Shown: positions 23,311 through 35,108, numbered from the stretch's first letter. The stretch: 64,000 nucleotides of DNA from Elmis aenea (GCA_947652605.1 OX393579.1:6696001-6760000), one strand, 5' to 3'. The notes: generated by a model not told the origin, from the sequence alone. Translations and numbers: made by a program.

Positions 23311-24059
23311 TTAACAATCAGTTATTAAGATACATTATTTTTTACAAGCAAATTAGCAAACATGTTCATAAAGTTTTCGTACATATTAAGCAAAGAATGA
23401 TTAATAAAACCTTGAATTTTGTGTAACTCGGAACACTTCTTACGACTTTTGAACTACAAATGTACAACGTAATCTAGAAAAAAAAAACTAATTAAATTTG
23501 TGTGTGCTACTTTGCACCAACAGTACGTGATATGTAGACGTTTTAATTAAATTACATTAAAATTCCTTGCGTAACGTTATAATAAAAATAAAAGGTTTGT
23601 CATTTAAATTAAAAATAATAAACAGACTGCATGCAATACGAAAAAGTACCTGTTGAAATAACTTTTCAGCGAAAAATGTTATTTAGCTTATATTCTAAAT
23701 GCATTAATACATGCATTGAGCGGATGTTTTTGAAATATTTGGTTTTAAATCCGTTATCATTTCTTTACGGTTGGTTGAAATGTAAATAGAAATACGAAGT
23801 AGTATGAAATATCAAAGCAAATGTTTAAATTGCTACATTTAATAATTATAAATAAAATACAAAAATTTAAATTAATGAAAAGTATAAAATTATACATTTT
23901 GAAAAGAGATAAACAAGGTTTGTTTTTGAAAGTCAAAACTAATTATCGTTTCTAATTGTTTATTCATCTCAGTATTATTTAAGCTAGTCAAATTTTGGGC
24001 AAAAAACGTGATTTAACACAACAACTCAACTTCTGTACTCTTCAAATTATGATAGTAGG
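23311..24059. other. AT-rich non-coding DNA
   Basis: No feature can be supported. Confidence 0.4.
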
Positions 24060-24353
24060 TACAGGGTGGCCTATTTTCGATGCCCATACAGGGTATTTCG
24101 GTTATTATCAGATAGAAAAAACTAAGTAAGTAGTCTCAATTTCTTTTTTCCAGAAAAATGCATTTCCGTAAGCAGATTTTTGATATATTATTCAGTTTTT
24201 GAAATATAGTAAAAAACCGATTTTAGGCACTTTTGAAAAGTGTTAAATATCTCGCTTAAACGAAAAGACAGAAAAAAACTTTAAGGACATTTTTGGCATG
24301 GTTTTTTGTCCTTAATAGAATAGCGATATTCGTTTTTTTAAACTGATAAATGT

Positions 24354-24506
24354 CGATATATTACACCTAACTTTCTTATTTTAAATAATAGAAATACCAT
24401 ACAACAAATTATTTATTTTTGAAAAGCGCAAAAAGTAAACTTTTGATTTATATCAAAGCCAACTATGGTTGCTATTTAAAATAAGAAAGTTAGGTGTAAT
24501 ATATCG
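24354..24506. repeat. Perfect 34-bp inverted repeat with 85-nt spacer
   Basis: 24354-24387 and 24473-24506 are exact reverse complements over 34 bases (the core of the left copy is TTACACCTAACTTTC). The spacer contains GCCAACTATGG, a motif shared with other TACAGGG elements. The pair lies between the outer element's left arm and the inner element, and is better preserved than either set of transposon arms. Confidence 0.8.
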
Positions 24507-24513
24507 CTACTTA

Positions 24514-25190
24514 TACAGGATGACTTGTAGGAAACGGACGTTTTTTGAATGAACATCTGCCATTTGAGATAACAGTCAAGTATCCTCTTGAACGAAAAGT
24601 TTTTTTTTGTTTCTTTTTTATCAAGTATACAAATGAATGAACAGAACTTGGTTGATTTTCAAGAAAAAGCAAACCTATTTATTACAAGTTGAGAAACAAC
24701 AAATGCTATTTGATTTGCCATAATTATTTAGTTATGGAAAGTTATATCCATCAGGTGGCGGCCACTCTCCTGAATGCAAGTTTCAAGTCTCTGCCTGAAG
24801 TCATTCATGACTCGGTCTAGCAGCTGTGCGTCAATTAAATGCGTCTTCTGTAATGGCATCTTTCAACTCCCTTAGTGTACGCGGTTTGTGGGCAAAACAC
24901 GTTCTTTTAAGTGCCCCCAAAAGAAAAAGTCGCAGGAAGATAAGTCTGGTGATCTTGGGGGCCACGGCAAGCCACCGAAACGCGAAATGACGCGGCCAGG
25001 GAACATGTTTCTAACAACTTCCATGGATGCGTTTGCAGTATGCTTTTCGTTCAAGAGGATACCTACTTGACTTTATTATAGCAAATGGCAGATGTTATTC
25101 TTCACTTTGCAAAAAAAAACAAAAAAAACTTGAAAATAAACCGAGTTCTGTTCGTGCAAAAAACGTCCGTTTCCCACAAGTCACCCTGTA
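24514..25190 (-). mobile_element. Inner TACAGGRTGACTTGT element with mariner-type transposase remnant
   Basis: Left end TACAGGATGACTTGTAGG then AAACGGACGTTTT; right end AAAACGTCCGTTTCCC then ACAAGTCACCCTGTA. The arms continue inward: GAACATCTGCCATTTGAG on the left pairs with CAAATGGCAGATGTT on the right. Between the arms lies a minus-strand transposase C terminus. This ties TACAGGG-ended elements to the mariner/Tc1 group. Confidence 0.8.
24738..25054 (-). pseudogene. mariner/Tc-like transposase C-terminal remnant
   Basis: Minus strand: MFPGRVISRFGGLPWPPRSP then DLSSCDFFFWGHLKERV. After frameshifts it continues with PRTLRELKDAITEDAFN, stop, then DAQLLDRVMNDFRQRLETCI and QESGRHLMDIT. The W-P-P-R-S-P-D-L-x-x-x-D-F-F-x-W-G block is the region of the last catalytic acid, and the rest is the usual C-terminal helix region of this insect family. 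The N-terminal HTH and the first two catalytic acids are missing. Confidence 0.8.
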
Positions 25191-25474
25191 TGAGTGAAAA
25201 AAAATTGAACATCGCTATCTTATTATGGACAAAAAAAAACATCCCAAAAATGTGTTCAAAGTTTTTCTTTATCATCTCGCTTACGCGAGATATTTAACAT
25301 TTTTGAAAATTGCCAAAAATCGGTTTTTGGTTGTTTTCGGAAAATTAAAAAAGATATCAAAATCTGTTTACGACAATGAATTTCTCTCGAAAAAAGAAAT
25401 CGAGACTATCTACTTTGTTTTTTTATATCTCTGATAATAACCGAGTATGGGCATCGAAAATAGGCCACCCTGTA

Positions 25475-26489
25475 CATAAAATCTATAACTGCGAAGAAAT
25501 ACACATGATCGCTTGTAAAATAAACGATATTAAATGTTGGTAAACTGAAGAATAATTTTATTGCATTTATAATTGCCTGCGCAATAATAAATATTATATA
25601 GGTACCTTTCTCCAACTCAAATATTTAACTAACTCAGTTTTTAAAACAATAATCTTTACATTCACAAATTACAAACAGGGGTAATACAAAAATAATTGAA
25701 TCTTTCGAAATTGGAGCCTTAACCAATAAATCAATATTCAATAAACCACACAGCAACTGCACCTGATTCTAAAAGAGCGACCTGCAATTCAAATAAACGC
25801 GCATTTATCAAATGAAATCGATTTCACTTGAACACGCCGCTCAGATTATACGATCTGTATATGTAGCTACTTATCACAATTCAATGAATCACTTAGACAT
25901 GTCATGTTCTGAAATGCGACGCGTCTCCCTGCAGTTTCCCGTTTATATTCTTGTTCTGCGACATCTTACAGGATGAACGAGCCGATATTATTCAGCAACA
26001 GTTGGTTGAAATGAAGGTTGACGAGAAATAAATTGATTCTGTACCTATCTACTACATTTTAATGTGGACCATAGAAAAACTTTGTCATATCCGACGAGGA
26101 TTTATGATCTTGTACGTTGGTTAGGCCAAATTGAATAAAATGTGTAGATAAAACGTCAGCTCTAAACGCGGTGTCTATGAAGGCCGCGTGATACGATGCA
26201 TAATTCAAATTTTTGAATAGGATTATGTCTAGAATTATGTATTGTGTAATAAGTCCACAAAAACCGGGACAAAAAAACGGGAATTGAAAATCAGTTTTTT
26301 TTATAGGAATTTCCTATTAGGAAACCTTACGGTTGTTAAATAAGTACATTACGGTTTGAAGCGTCCCAAATATGTTTGGCATTAATTATCTTATTACAGA
26401 ATTAAGGATTAATTGGAAATACTGGTTAAGACGTTGTAACCTTGAAAGGGAGGATAAACATTGTCGTTGCAGACAAATATATAGGAGTA
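25475..26489. other. Non-coding DNA
   Basis: A GC-richer stretch at about 25850-26030 contains CTTACAG followed by an open 15-codon segment, but no coding call can be justified. Confidence 0.35.
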
Positions 26490-26850
26490 ACCTCAACTTC
26501 GAGATATAGACTTACAGACAGATACTTAGAATCCTTTGGAAGGACCATGTCACCAACGAAGAGGTCCTAAGGTGATTAAAAGTAAAGGCAGATGTTGTGT
26601 TAAAGAGAGAAAGCTGGAGCTCACAAAATGAGGCATCCAGAAAAGTACGGATTGTTGCAACTAATACTTCAGGAGAAGCTAGATGACAAGAGGGGTCCGG
26701 GACGAAGAAGGATCCCGTGGTTGAAGAATCTTAGAACTTTGTACAACGCTGCAACCGCGGCACTATTCTGTAATGCTGCTAACAAAGTTAAAATCGCGTT
26801 TTGAATATCCAACATCCGCTAACGGATAGGCACGTTAAGAAGAAAAATAA
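26490..26850 (+). pseudogene. LINE family C RT C-terminal remnant
   Basis: Pieces in shifting frames: RILWKDHVTNEEVLR, then KMRHPEKYGLLQLILQEKL, DDKRGPGRRRIPWLKNLRTL and AANKVKIA with a final NIR. This is the well-known tail M-R-H-P-E-x-Y-x-L-L-x-L-I-x-Q-G-K and K-R-G-x-G-R-R-x-x-S-W-L-x-N-L-R. Several stops and frameshifts are present. It ends in an A/G-rich tract before the next LINE piece. Confidence 0.75.
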
Positions 26851-26854
26851 GCTC

Positions 26855-27005
26855 TTCAGATAAATAGGATACTAGACATCTAAAATAAATTATGAAACGG
26901 GAGAGTACTTCAAATGGACTAAGAACACGAAACCACTCTCCGACGCCTGAAAAGGTAAAAGGAGTCGAGAAAAAAACAAAGAAGAAAAAGAAGACGAAGA
27001 ATAAC
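26855..27005 (+). mobile_element. LINE family B 3' end
   Basis: TGGACTAAGAACACGAAACC and the following CCTGAAAAGG...GAGTCGAG and (AGAAGA)-rich tail match the inverse of 50.16-50.24 kb, where the same words end a longer family B copy. The purine-rich tail is the LINE 3' terminus. Confidence 0.6.
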
Positions 27006-27059
27006 TGATTGACTTAAAGTTTTTCTCCTTCTCAATGTATGTATTTGCTTGTAGAAAAT

Positions 27060-27460
27060 AACGTTTCTTTATAAGTGATATTTTTATTCTTCTCTCTTGT
27101 GCGTTTTGGTGTAGAGTTATGTTTTCCTAGTTCTTGATTATGTTTCCCTATCCCTGTCTATCATTGGTTAACTGTGTCCTATCTCTCCAACTCACCCCTT
27201 TTTCTTGTGATCGATGGCTCATTTCGTTTTTCATTCCATTTTTATGTACCTCTTTTCTGGCGTGCGTAGTGGATGTCCCAGCCATCCTAATTGGTTTCTC
27301 CCTCTTACTCTTCAAGCATTTGTTAGTAGGAAAATTTTGTCGCTGCAGCTATTATATCTTTCGGCTGTTCTTCCAATTTACCGTTCTCTGCAGTTCTTGT
27401 TCCTATATCTTCAAAATTTTATACATTTTCTATCCTTTCTTGGTCTAGCATAATTGGAAC
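27060..27460 (-). pseudogene. LINE family A RT tail
   Basis: The minus strand includes QEKGVSWRDRTQLTNDRQ, parallel to the family A copy at 13.2 kb, with GHPLRT and a degraded upstream portion. Antisense to the two LINE pieces on its left. Confidence 0.65.
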
Positions 27461-30225
27461 GGTAGCATGATTATTCAACAGTAGTGTTTTTTTTAAATAT
27501 CAATGCTCATATTGTTTCCTCTTAATGTATTTGACTATACCTCCAGATATTTTATTAATGTATTTGTAGAAAATTTTTAGTATTAAAAAATATTTTTATT
27601 CAAACATTCCTTAAACAATTTTTAAAAACAATACTTAAGCTTACCAAAAATTATATGTATATTTATGTAAATCAGTAATTTAATTAAATGAATTGTTTAA
27701 AAGTGCCAAAATGCCTTTTCTGATTCATTTATTAATGCAAATAGGTTGCATTATTAATCACTTACTTTTATTAAAGATCTCTTGCCTTTTTATTGTATAG
27801 AGACAAAATTTGGAACTGGTCAACAAGAAGTATGTTATAAATATATGAAAATTTTTTATTTATACTGATTTGTCTAACTTTTACTTAAGTTTTTTTTTGC
27901 AAATATTGTATTTAAAGAAACTTGTGCAGACTGTGCTGGTATTTACAAAATCCATCCAGTTGTCAACTAAAACATATTCTAAACTTTGTTAGAGTCAGAT
28001 ATTTGCTATTAATTAAACAATTTGTAATCGATTATTGCAAAAACAAAACAATTCACAGATTGCCTAATAAAGTATTTATGACACTCCTATATACCAATTA
28101 ATTATTTTGTTAATCAATTGCTTTCTGTTGGTGAAGGCCGTCCAATAGTAATAATAAATTTATTGTTTGTTGCAGATAAACGTTAACTGCAATCTTTCAT
28201 CTAATGATAATTTATTACATAGTGGCCTCATTATGCTGTTTAGTTATTAGTTAATGTCATAATGCAAGAAATTCCTAATTTATTTACCAACCTTGCGTAT
28301 ACGCAAAATGCTTTTAAATGCTTTAATGGTTACGATTCAAAGTATATTTAAATTTTAATGTAAAATTATCATTAATAACCTAGACGGACAAATGTGAATA
28401 TACAATAAAACTTACTTCGTTGTACGTCCATTAAGCCATGTAAATTCATCAATTATTACTGTTTGGATTTCTCGACAATGTACTTAATTACTACGTTAAA
28501 GTATTCAAATTTGTACTTAAAATGTAAATTTAATTAGGTCGCTTATTGTTAAATCTGGCTACAAAAGTTTAGTGTTCCGCTAATTTAAGTAAATTTTGGA
28601 CGTTACAAAGGCCTTATATAGTAACTGGCTTAGTTGTGCCAGAGGTAATTGCGTTTGATCATAACGCAAGATCAACTGGAATTGATTTTGGCTCTTGATT
28701 CAACGTTTAACCTAGACTTCTCAAGAAACATAACATGCAATAAGTCCAATACTTGCAGAAAATAGAGAAAGATATTGACCTCTTATTACACTGATTTAAT
28801 TAGTATAAGTAGTATAGCCAAAAAGATTGGTCTATATTCCAAACCTCATTGGTATTTTACAATGAATAAAGTACACCTTCTTGAAACCACTGCAAAATTT
28901 GCTTGCGAAATATGTGATTTATTTACTGAGGATCCTTCTAAAACAAAATTCTTAACCAATCATGCTTATATTAATTTCAACTAAAACTTTACTGTATCAA
29001 AATGAAGAACAGTTTATCGCCAGTTGTTCGAGGACGAAAATCCCTGGAGCGAATTATCTGTACCCTGAGATTATAATTAATAAGTAACTGTAGTTAAAAT
29101 GTTTTAAGCTATACAGTAAAATGTGATTTACTCATAACATGATAATATTGTAAGCAAAATGTGTTTGAAATTCACCATGTTCGCGCAAATTATTTGGGGT
29201 CAGAATATCTTTTAGCGGATTATGCGTGCCCTCAGATTAAAATTGATAAGCAATTGTAATTAGTTCATTTAGCTAAAGAATTCTAAGCGCTCCTGTAAAT
29301 TTTTTCTTACTTGTTAAATGATATTATATCTAGAACAAAGATTAACCTGGTTTTGGGCCTACAATTAATTTTTGATACAATGGGTAATGGAAACTATACT
29401 TTTTAAAACTCAGAATAAAAATGTAGTAAATAGATTGTTGCAGGAACCTCTCGAAAATTACCTTCTTATGTTATTTATTACTAATTTAAAAGGCTCCAAT
29501 TTAATGAAACTGTTAAATATAGGATCAGTTGTTACAATAAAATGGAACTTATTGAAAGTAATAATTACGTTATTTTGTAGCACAATTTATAAACAAAACA
29601 ACGATAAGTTAAATTTATGGGAGTCTTCTAATGTTCCTGTTTTGAAAGTTAAAAACTGTTGTGACGCTACTCTCAAATATTCTCCAGAAGAGAAACCGTA
29701 TTCGGGTTCACAACGCCGTTAATCAATAAGGAACATATCCTAAACTGTTATTTATTCTCGTACATTTCCGACTTCTCCAAAATTTTACAGCGAAGTTCCT
29801 ACATTAAAAGGAAATAATAAGCAAACCGAGATATGCGGATTCTTAAATAAAAATAACAAGTTGTTTGTACAACGTTAAAAATGCTTTTGTGATTTCAATA
29901 AATAAGTAGTTGTGTAAGCAAAATTTTTATGCTTTCAAAGATGTTTTTAAGCGATACAGAGATGAAAATACATTTTAGTTACGTATGTTGTTGAAACACT
30001 GTGTGCGCCAAAATAAGATAAAATAAGCAAGATAAATTTGAGCATTTTAGTTGTAGGTTAGAATAAATAAAGAAACTTCTTTTAAACACAAGGTGTCGTA
30101 TTTATCATAAACAGCATGGGAATCTCGTTAACGGTAAGAGATATGATTTAAGAGCAACTATTCTATGAAAAAATATCTTCAAAAAAATTCAAGGATTATG
30201 GGTTATTCATAAAAAGCAAAATAAT
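27461..30225. other. AT-rich non-coding DNA
   Basis: Open frames at 28775-28984 and 29372-29722 have no recognisable domain and no splice context. Nothing is supported. Confidence 0.4.
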
Positions 30226-31086
30226 GACGTTTTTGATTTTTGCTTGTAACTTGCTTATTTGAAATTAAATCAAACTCAAAATATGTTTTGATCTTGCCGG
30301 GACACTTTTTTGCGTAGATTTTAAATTTATTAATACATTTTACCTATCTTGATTTGTTTTTGTTAATTTACGTCAACTGTCTTAATTTCAATCTGTGTTG
30401 TAGTGGCTATAAATCTATTAGAAGTTGTTTTCCTTCTTGTTATTGATGGATGGGTTGTTTTGTTTATGTTTTATAATAAATAGGTAAGTATAATTACAAT
30501 ATTATTGTATTTATTAAGTTTAATCAAAGTGGCCATTGAAACAAAATATCTTCAAAGTGCAGTTATCAAATTTGTAACGCCCATGGAGAGTGGGCAACAC
30601 TTTGAACGCATGTTATAATTTGGATTTAATAATAATAGCATTGATTTTAAAAATTATCATAGTCAAGGGTAATAGTAACTGAAAAATCATAAATTGTTAG
30701 GAAATATAAAAAACATCATAAATTATTTCAGTTTTTTGTGTCTTATTAAGTACTTACAGCTAGTTTATTTATGTGACGTTTTGTTTTGTTGTGGCACCTT
30801 TGATTAAACTTAATCAACACAATAATATTGGAATAACTTGCTTATTTTTAAAAATAAACCTAAAAACACCTACATCAATGAAATAACAAAATAATTCTTT
30901 TTTTTTTAATAGTGTGACAGCCAACTACAACGTGTGTTTAAAATGAAAAAGTGTTGTTAAAATAACAGAAACAAATAGTAAAATTTATTAACAGATTTCA
31001 GATCTACGCAAAAAAGTGTCATAACAATGTCGAATAAATATTTTGAGTATGATTTCGAAATTATAAGCAAAAATCTAAAACACTTT
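30226..31086. repeat. Degenerate fold-back, arms about 90 bp
   Basis: 30226-30325 is the approximate inverse of 30997-31086. The best-kept parts are GACACTTTTTTGCGTAGAT on the left and CTACGCAAAAAAGTGTC on the right. The arms flank about 670 bp without genes. The termini may lie further out, but no clear ends or duplication are visible. Confidence 0.5.
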
Positions 31087-31397
31087 TTTTTTTCATGGAT
31101 AGGGGAAAAACGTTTTATTTATTTAAAGATTTCTTTCAATAAAATGATCTTAATTCAAGATCATTTTGACCCATTTAACCAACTCTGTATCTTTTATTGG
31201 GAACCTACAAGTGAATAACAACAACTTTTAAACATTTTTTGGACTAATTTTTGTTATTTATTGTTGGAGTGTTTGATGTTTTGGTAAAGTTTTTAAATGA
31301 TTGTTAAATTAACCTCCTCAAAAACATCGAAAAGGAGTTTCATTTACGTGGTTAAGTACTTTTTTTGGTAAATATGTAAACAGTGAATTTAATACTA

Positions 31398-31724
31398 TAC
31401 AGGGTGGTCCACATAGAAGAGCCATTATTGGGATCTCGTAAACGGTAACAGCTACAAAGGAGTTTAAATTAGACAAATTGTTCCCCTTTCTGAGGCCCAT
31501 TGGCAACTTTTTCCCCAAAAATATTTTTGTTCCATCAAGTATAACCGAGTTATTAACGATTTAAAAAAAAGCCCATTTTGATTTTGTGTATTTTCTAGCG
31601 CGCCATGGAACTTTGTGAAAACATTAAAGCATCATTGAATAGGGGAACAGTTTGTCTTATTTAAACTTCTTTATAGCTTTTAGCGTTTGCGAGTTAATGG
31701 CCCTTCTATGTGGACCACCCTGTA
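31398..31724. mobile_element. Complete 327-bp TACAGGGTGGTCCACATAG fold-back MITE
   Basis: TACAGGGTGGTCCACATAGA at the left and its inverse TCTATGTGGACCACCCTGTA at the right are perfect termini, with TA outside each. The arms extend about 110 bp. No protein. It is the short form of the element at 20829-21830. Confidence 0.9.
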
Positions 31725-32149
31725 TAGTACGTAATCTACCAAATATACGTATTCATTTTACTTTTGCGCCTAAAGAAAAGTTAAGGCAACACAAATAAAA
31801 GAATATATTTTTCTTCTAGTTTTGTTTCAATAACTTATGAACTTAAAGGGTTATGAATCTTTTCTTTACAGATTTAAGTTCAGCAACAAATTTTTTACCT
31901 TTGCCTTAGTTTAGCTGATTTTGTAGCTCTTAAAATAAGCGAGTATGCGAGATATTCATTTATATTAATTTTTAATTGTATTTAGTGAACATGATTTCTG
32001 TATGTGGGGTCAATGACCCCTTTAATATTAACGCCCTTGGTCTTTGTCGTTTTTTACTGGATATTGCAGTAAAGTAAGTGAAGTTATAAATGTCACTTCA
32101 TGTGTGCCAATAACAACACTAAGATTTAAAGTAATTACAAACTTGCTTA

Positions 32150-33523
32150 ATTGGATCTGAAGTATTGCGTCAGTAGTAATTGGGTCAATGTGCAGCAGAG
32201 GAATATCCTCCCATGATTGGGATAGAACTCCTCGGTTCTTGCCTTCTGAGATATCGGGTTCGATAAAGATTAACCAACTCCGGTGCTACCGCTCGGGTAT
32301 CGCGTAACGCAGTAAGCGACTCGACGACAAACTGGTATAATTTGACAACGAGATGAAAAAATGTTGTCGCGATTAATATTAAAAACGTGCATAATGCGTT
32401 CTACTAACGAGTACGGAACGCAAGCGCTATGAGCGCGGAGCACGTGGTGGCGTTATCCGTTCACCTGGCAGTCTGTCACAGCGCGTTCCGAATAAAGCAG
32501 GAGTGCGGCCAGTGCACGCCGAACGAAACGTAATTTGTTCATTTGTTCGGGGAAGCGCGGATAATTTTTCCTGCAAATACACCACCAAAAAGGCTACGCA
32601 AATCAAGCAGCGCTTGTCTCCTCCGACGGGTTTCTGGATGAACTGCCAAGCGGAACAAATCTTAATTTCGCGTAAATTTAGCGCCGTAAATGCGCTTCAA
32701 ATCCATCGCGATCACTCGCATGTTTTATTTAATAACTCTCACTGAAGTTCGATTTAAATAACGTAGGCTTCGCTTTCATTATTCATATATTCCGAACTAA
32801 ATGACTATGAAACCCAACTGTAATACTTGTACGATTAACTTCTAGATATTGCAAAGATTAATAACAGGTGATCAGGTCGCGAAATATTCTCCATCGAGGG
32901 TGCAGTGACAAAAACAAATGAGTGGGGTTGTCGACCGGTATATGTGTCGCGCGGTATCGTGATGGCCATGACCGTTCTCTGTGTTTTATCTCCGATTTCG
33001 ATTAGCAATTTAGCGGTTCGCGGGACCAATTAGCGTTTAATGGGGCAACTTCAATTCTTTTTTGCAATTAAACAGGATTTCGCAATGTGTGTACATAAGT
33101 GTTGGTGAGTCGCCCGAGGAGATAAATAAAACGAATAACAAGTGAAAGTGCTAAAATTAAAATGCTCATTTTGCGACACATTTTCTAGGCAGTCAAAGTG
33201 TGCCGCCTTTCGTTCGATTGTGCGCGTACATATGTTGTTCTTCGATGTCTAGATTAATCTGGCGATAATTTAATTTGTGAGTTTAGCACGTGTTTCGTTC
33301 CGTTACCGTTAAACCTGCCAGTGTTTCGAAAACTTTTCGGTGACAGCTCTGCACGTGTTTTGATTGCTCGCAGAAGTTTTTTAAAACTTACCAGGAACGT
33401 GTAGCGAAGCAGGAGCGTCTTAAAATATTTAGGGCAGTTCTGAGTTTACCTTTACGGAAACGGAAGTGGTGAAATTGCACTTTTTTCTTGGGAATACTTT
33501 AGTGGATTGATTTAAAGTGCGCC
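32150..33523 (+). promoter_or_regulatory. CpG-rich promoter/5' UTR region upstream of the 33.5-kb exon
   Basis: From about 32260 to 33520 the base composition changes to GC- and CpG-rich sequence, unlike nearly all the rest of the window. It leads directly into the ATG at 33524. An in-frame TAG at 33500-33502 closes the frame upstream. The exact transcription start is not visible. The open frame 32503-32745 inside it has no domain and is treated as leader or promoter sequence. Confidence 0.5.
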
Positions 33524-33792
33524 ATGTCTTCATCCACTATGCTGGAAGTGCAACGCGAAATAGCCGCTCGTTTGGAGCAGGAGCGGACCCGTAGAGAGGG
33601 TTTACTTGGCGGCAAAGGCCGTAGATCATGTTCCGAGCAGGGGCCTCATCCTGGACAACATCTCTGGGGACCAAGGCGGTCAAGAAAACGAACGTCTGCT
33701 CCTCAGATGGGATCGCAAGCCTGCGGCGTGCGCACGGCGCTGATTCTTCGCTCTAGGAGGTCGTGGCCAGTCGCGCCAGTGACACACAACAG
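33524..33792 (+). CDS. First coding exon of an unidentified host gene
   Basis: ATG 33524 in GCGCCATGT context, preceded by an in-frame stop at 33500. The frame reads MSSSTMLEVQREIAARLEQE then RTRREGLLGGKGRRSCSEQG, then Arg/Ser/Pro-rich sequence. It ends at AACAG|GTAACA, a donor placed immediately before the frame's stop, which is how real first exons look. It gives 89 codons plus 2 nt (phase 2). Residues 6-26 form a charged, probably helical stretch; the rest looks disordered and basic. The phase equals that of exon B at 10.9 kb, so the two could be alternative 5' ends of one gene. I do not recognise the protein. A different frame after about residue 30 is possible if the base count is wrong. 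Confidence 0.65.
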
Positions 33793-34479
33793 GTAACATG
33801 AGCAAAAAATTAACACGAGGATTTCGTAACAAAATAACTTGTTGTTTGAGACATGTAATGCCGGGCAATTTTCGGTGTTTTGTCGAGCACGGCGTAACGT
33901 AACTTACGCATGTAGTAAATTCCTTTCACATTTTGACATAATTAACTTTACTTTAAAACTGGTCAACCGTATATTTATTCTTAGGTACGGTAATTGTGTT
34001 TTTTTGTAAAATAAGCTTTTAATTTGGCGGTATTGAAAGTTGAAAACTGGGTTTTAGGAACCAATTCGAATTAGTTCTTAAGGTTTTTCTTTTTTTTCTT
34101 GAGTAACAATTTTTTGCTACTTCACCAATATCTAAATAATTTTTTTAGACTTCTTATCATGAACAATTTGATAAATTATTTAGAGTTGCATTAGATATGG
34201 TCGCACATGTACCTATATTTTGTGAAAATTTGCTGAATTTGCAATGAAGCACATGAAAAATTTGACCATAGAAGTGTGGATAACAAAAATAAATAAACTA
34301 AAAATGTTTTTAGGTTCTATAATTTTTTCTAAAATTATTTTATATTACTTTGAAGTTATATTTGTTGTTGTCAAACAGCTTACGTACGATATTTTTTATT
34401 ATAAAAAGACTGGCCTCTTAATAGTTGAGGAATATCGTTTTTAAAATGATCGTTTGATACTGTAAAAAAAATCTCTTTT
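33793..34479. other. Probable first intron after the 33.5-kb exon
   Basis: AT-rich immediately after the donor. No acceptor-exon pair in the required phase could be supported in the remaining window. Confidence 0.45.
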
Positions 34480-34549
34480 CATCTTCTTAATCGGTTGCTC
34501 TTGTACCTTGGTGTCGAGGTATGCTTTTTTTTTTTTTTTTTTTGTAAAA
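34480..34549 (-). mobile_element. LINE family A 3' scrap plus a 20+ base poly(T)
   Basis: TCGGTTGCTCTTGTACCTTG and GTGTCGAGGTATGC match the family A flank at 13.16 kb, followed by a long T tract. The tract is probably the poly(A) tail of a minus-strand retroposon inserted in the fragment. Confidence 0.5.
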
Positions 34550-35108
34550 CATACAATTAAATATTTATGTGGTAGGATAATTTTAGCAGCATATGCCTAT
34601 TAGAGAGACCACATTTCCTGCAAGAAATTTAGGGCCAGAGTCCAGTTTTGTTGTTGTTTAAAAATTACTTAATTCATGCACTGTTTTAATTATTTTGGGG
34701 TAAATTTGACTATCTGGATTAAGTTGACTAACAAGTTGAAACTAGCAATATGAATAACTGATAACATAGGTACAATTACACGTCCAATTTCGCTACTGAC
34801 TACTCTTTCCATCCGTGGTCTAGTTGCCTCTCAGCTCATAATTTTTCTATGCGTGAAGGGTAATAATGTTCACAATTTCGAATACAACAGTAAGTATCCG
34901 CCAGATATATATAAGAAATTATAATTTTTGTACATTATATGGCACATCTTTAAGTTAAAAATTGGTAAAAAAATTTCCCATTTTAATGCATCTAAAAAAT
35001 GCAAGGGAGTTTGTTTAATGGTTAATTGTTAGAAATGTTTTACATTATTTTTTTACGTAGGTACGTTGAGGTTTTGTAGCATGTAATTTTGGTTAATAAA
35101 CGCCTACG

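Larger units (their letters stand above)
24060..25474. mobile_element. Outer TACAGGGTGGCC fold-back containing a second element
   Basis: The left end TACAGGGTGGCCTATTTTCG and the right end CGAAAATAGGCCACCCTGTA are inverted. Similarity of the arms extends roughly 270 bp inward on each side, through CTCGCTTAAACG on the left and CTCGCTTACGCG on the right. Another complete element (24514-25190) sits between the arms. No protein belongs to the outer element itself. Confidence 0.8.

Noticed and set aside
24888..25297. Plus-strand frames over the transposase remnant
   Set aside because: Shadows of the minus-strand mariner-type protein and of the palindromic arm.
25970..26020. CTTACAG followed by a short open segment, a possible micro-exon
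   Set aside because: In the phase needed after the upstream exons it meets a stop after 14 codons; the donor is weak.
32503..32745. 80-codon frame upstream of the 33.5-kb exon
   Set aside because: It lies in the CpG-rich leader, has no domain, and the in-frame stop at 33500 shows it is not joined to the exon without splicing; no splice sites support it.
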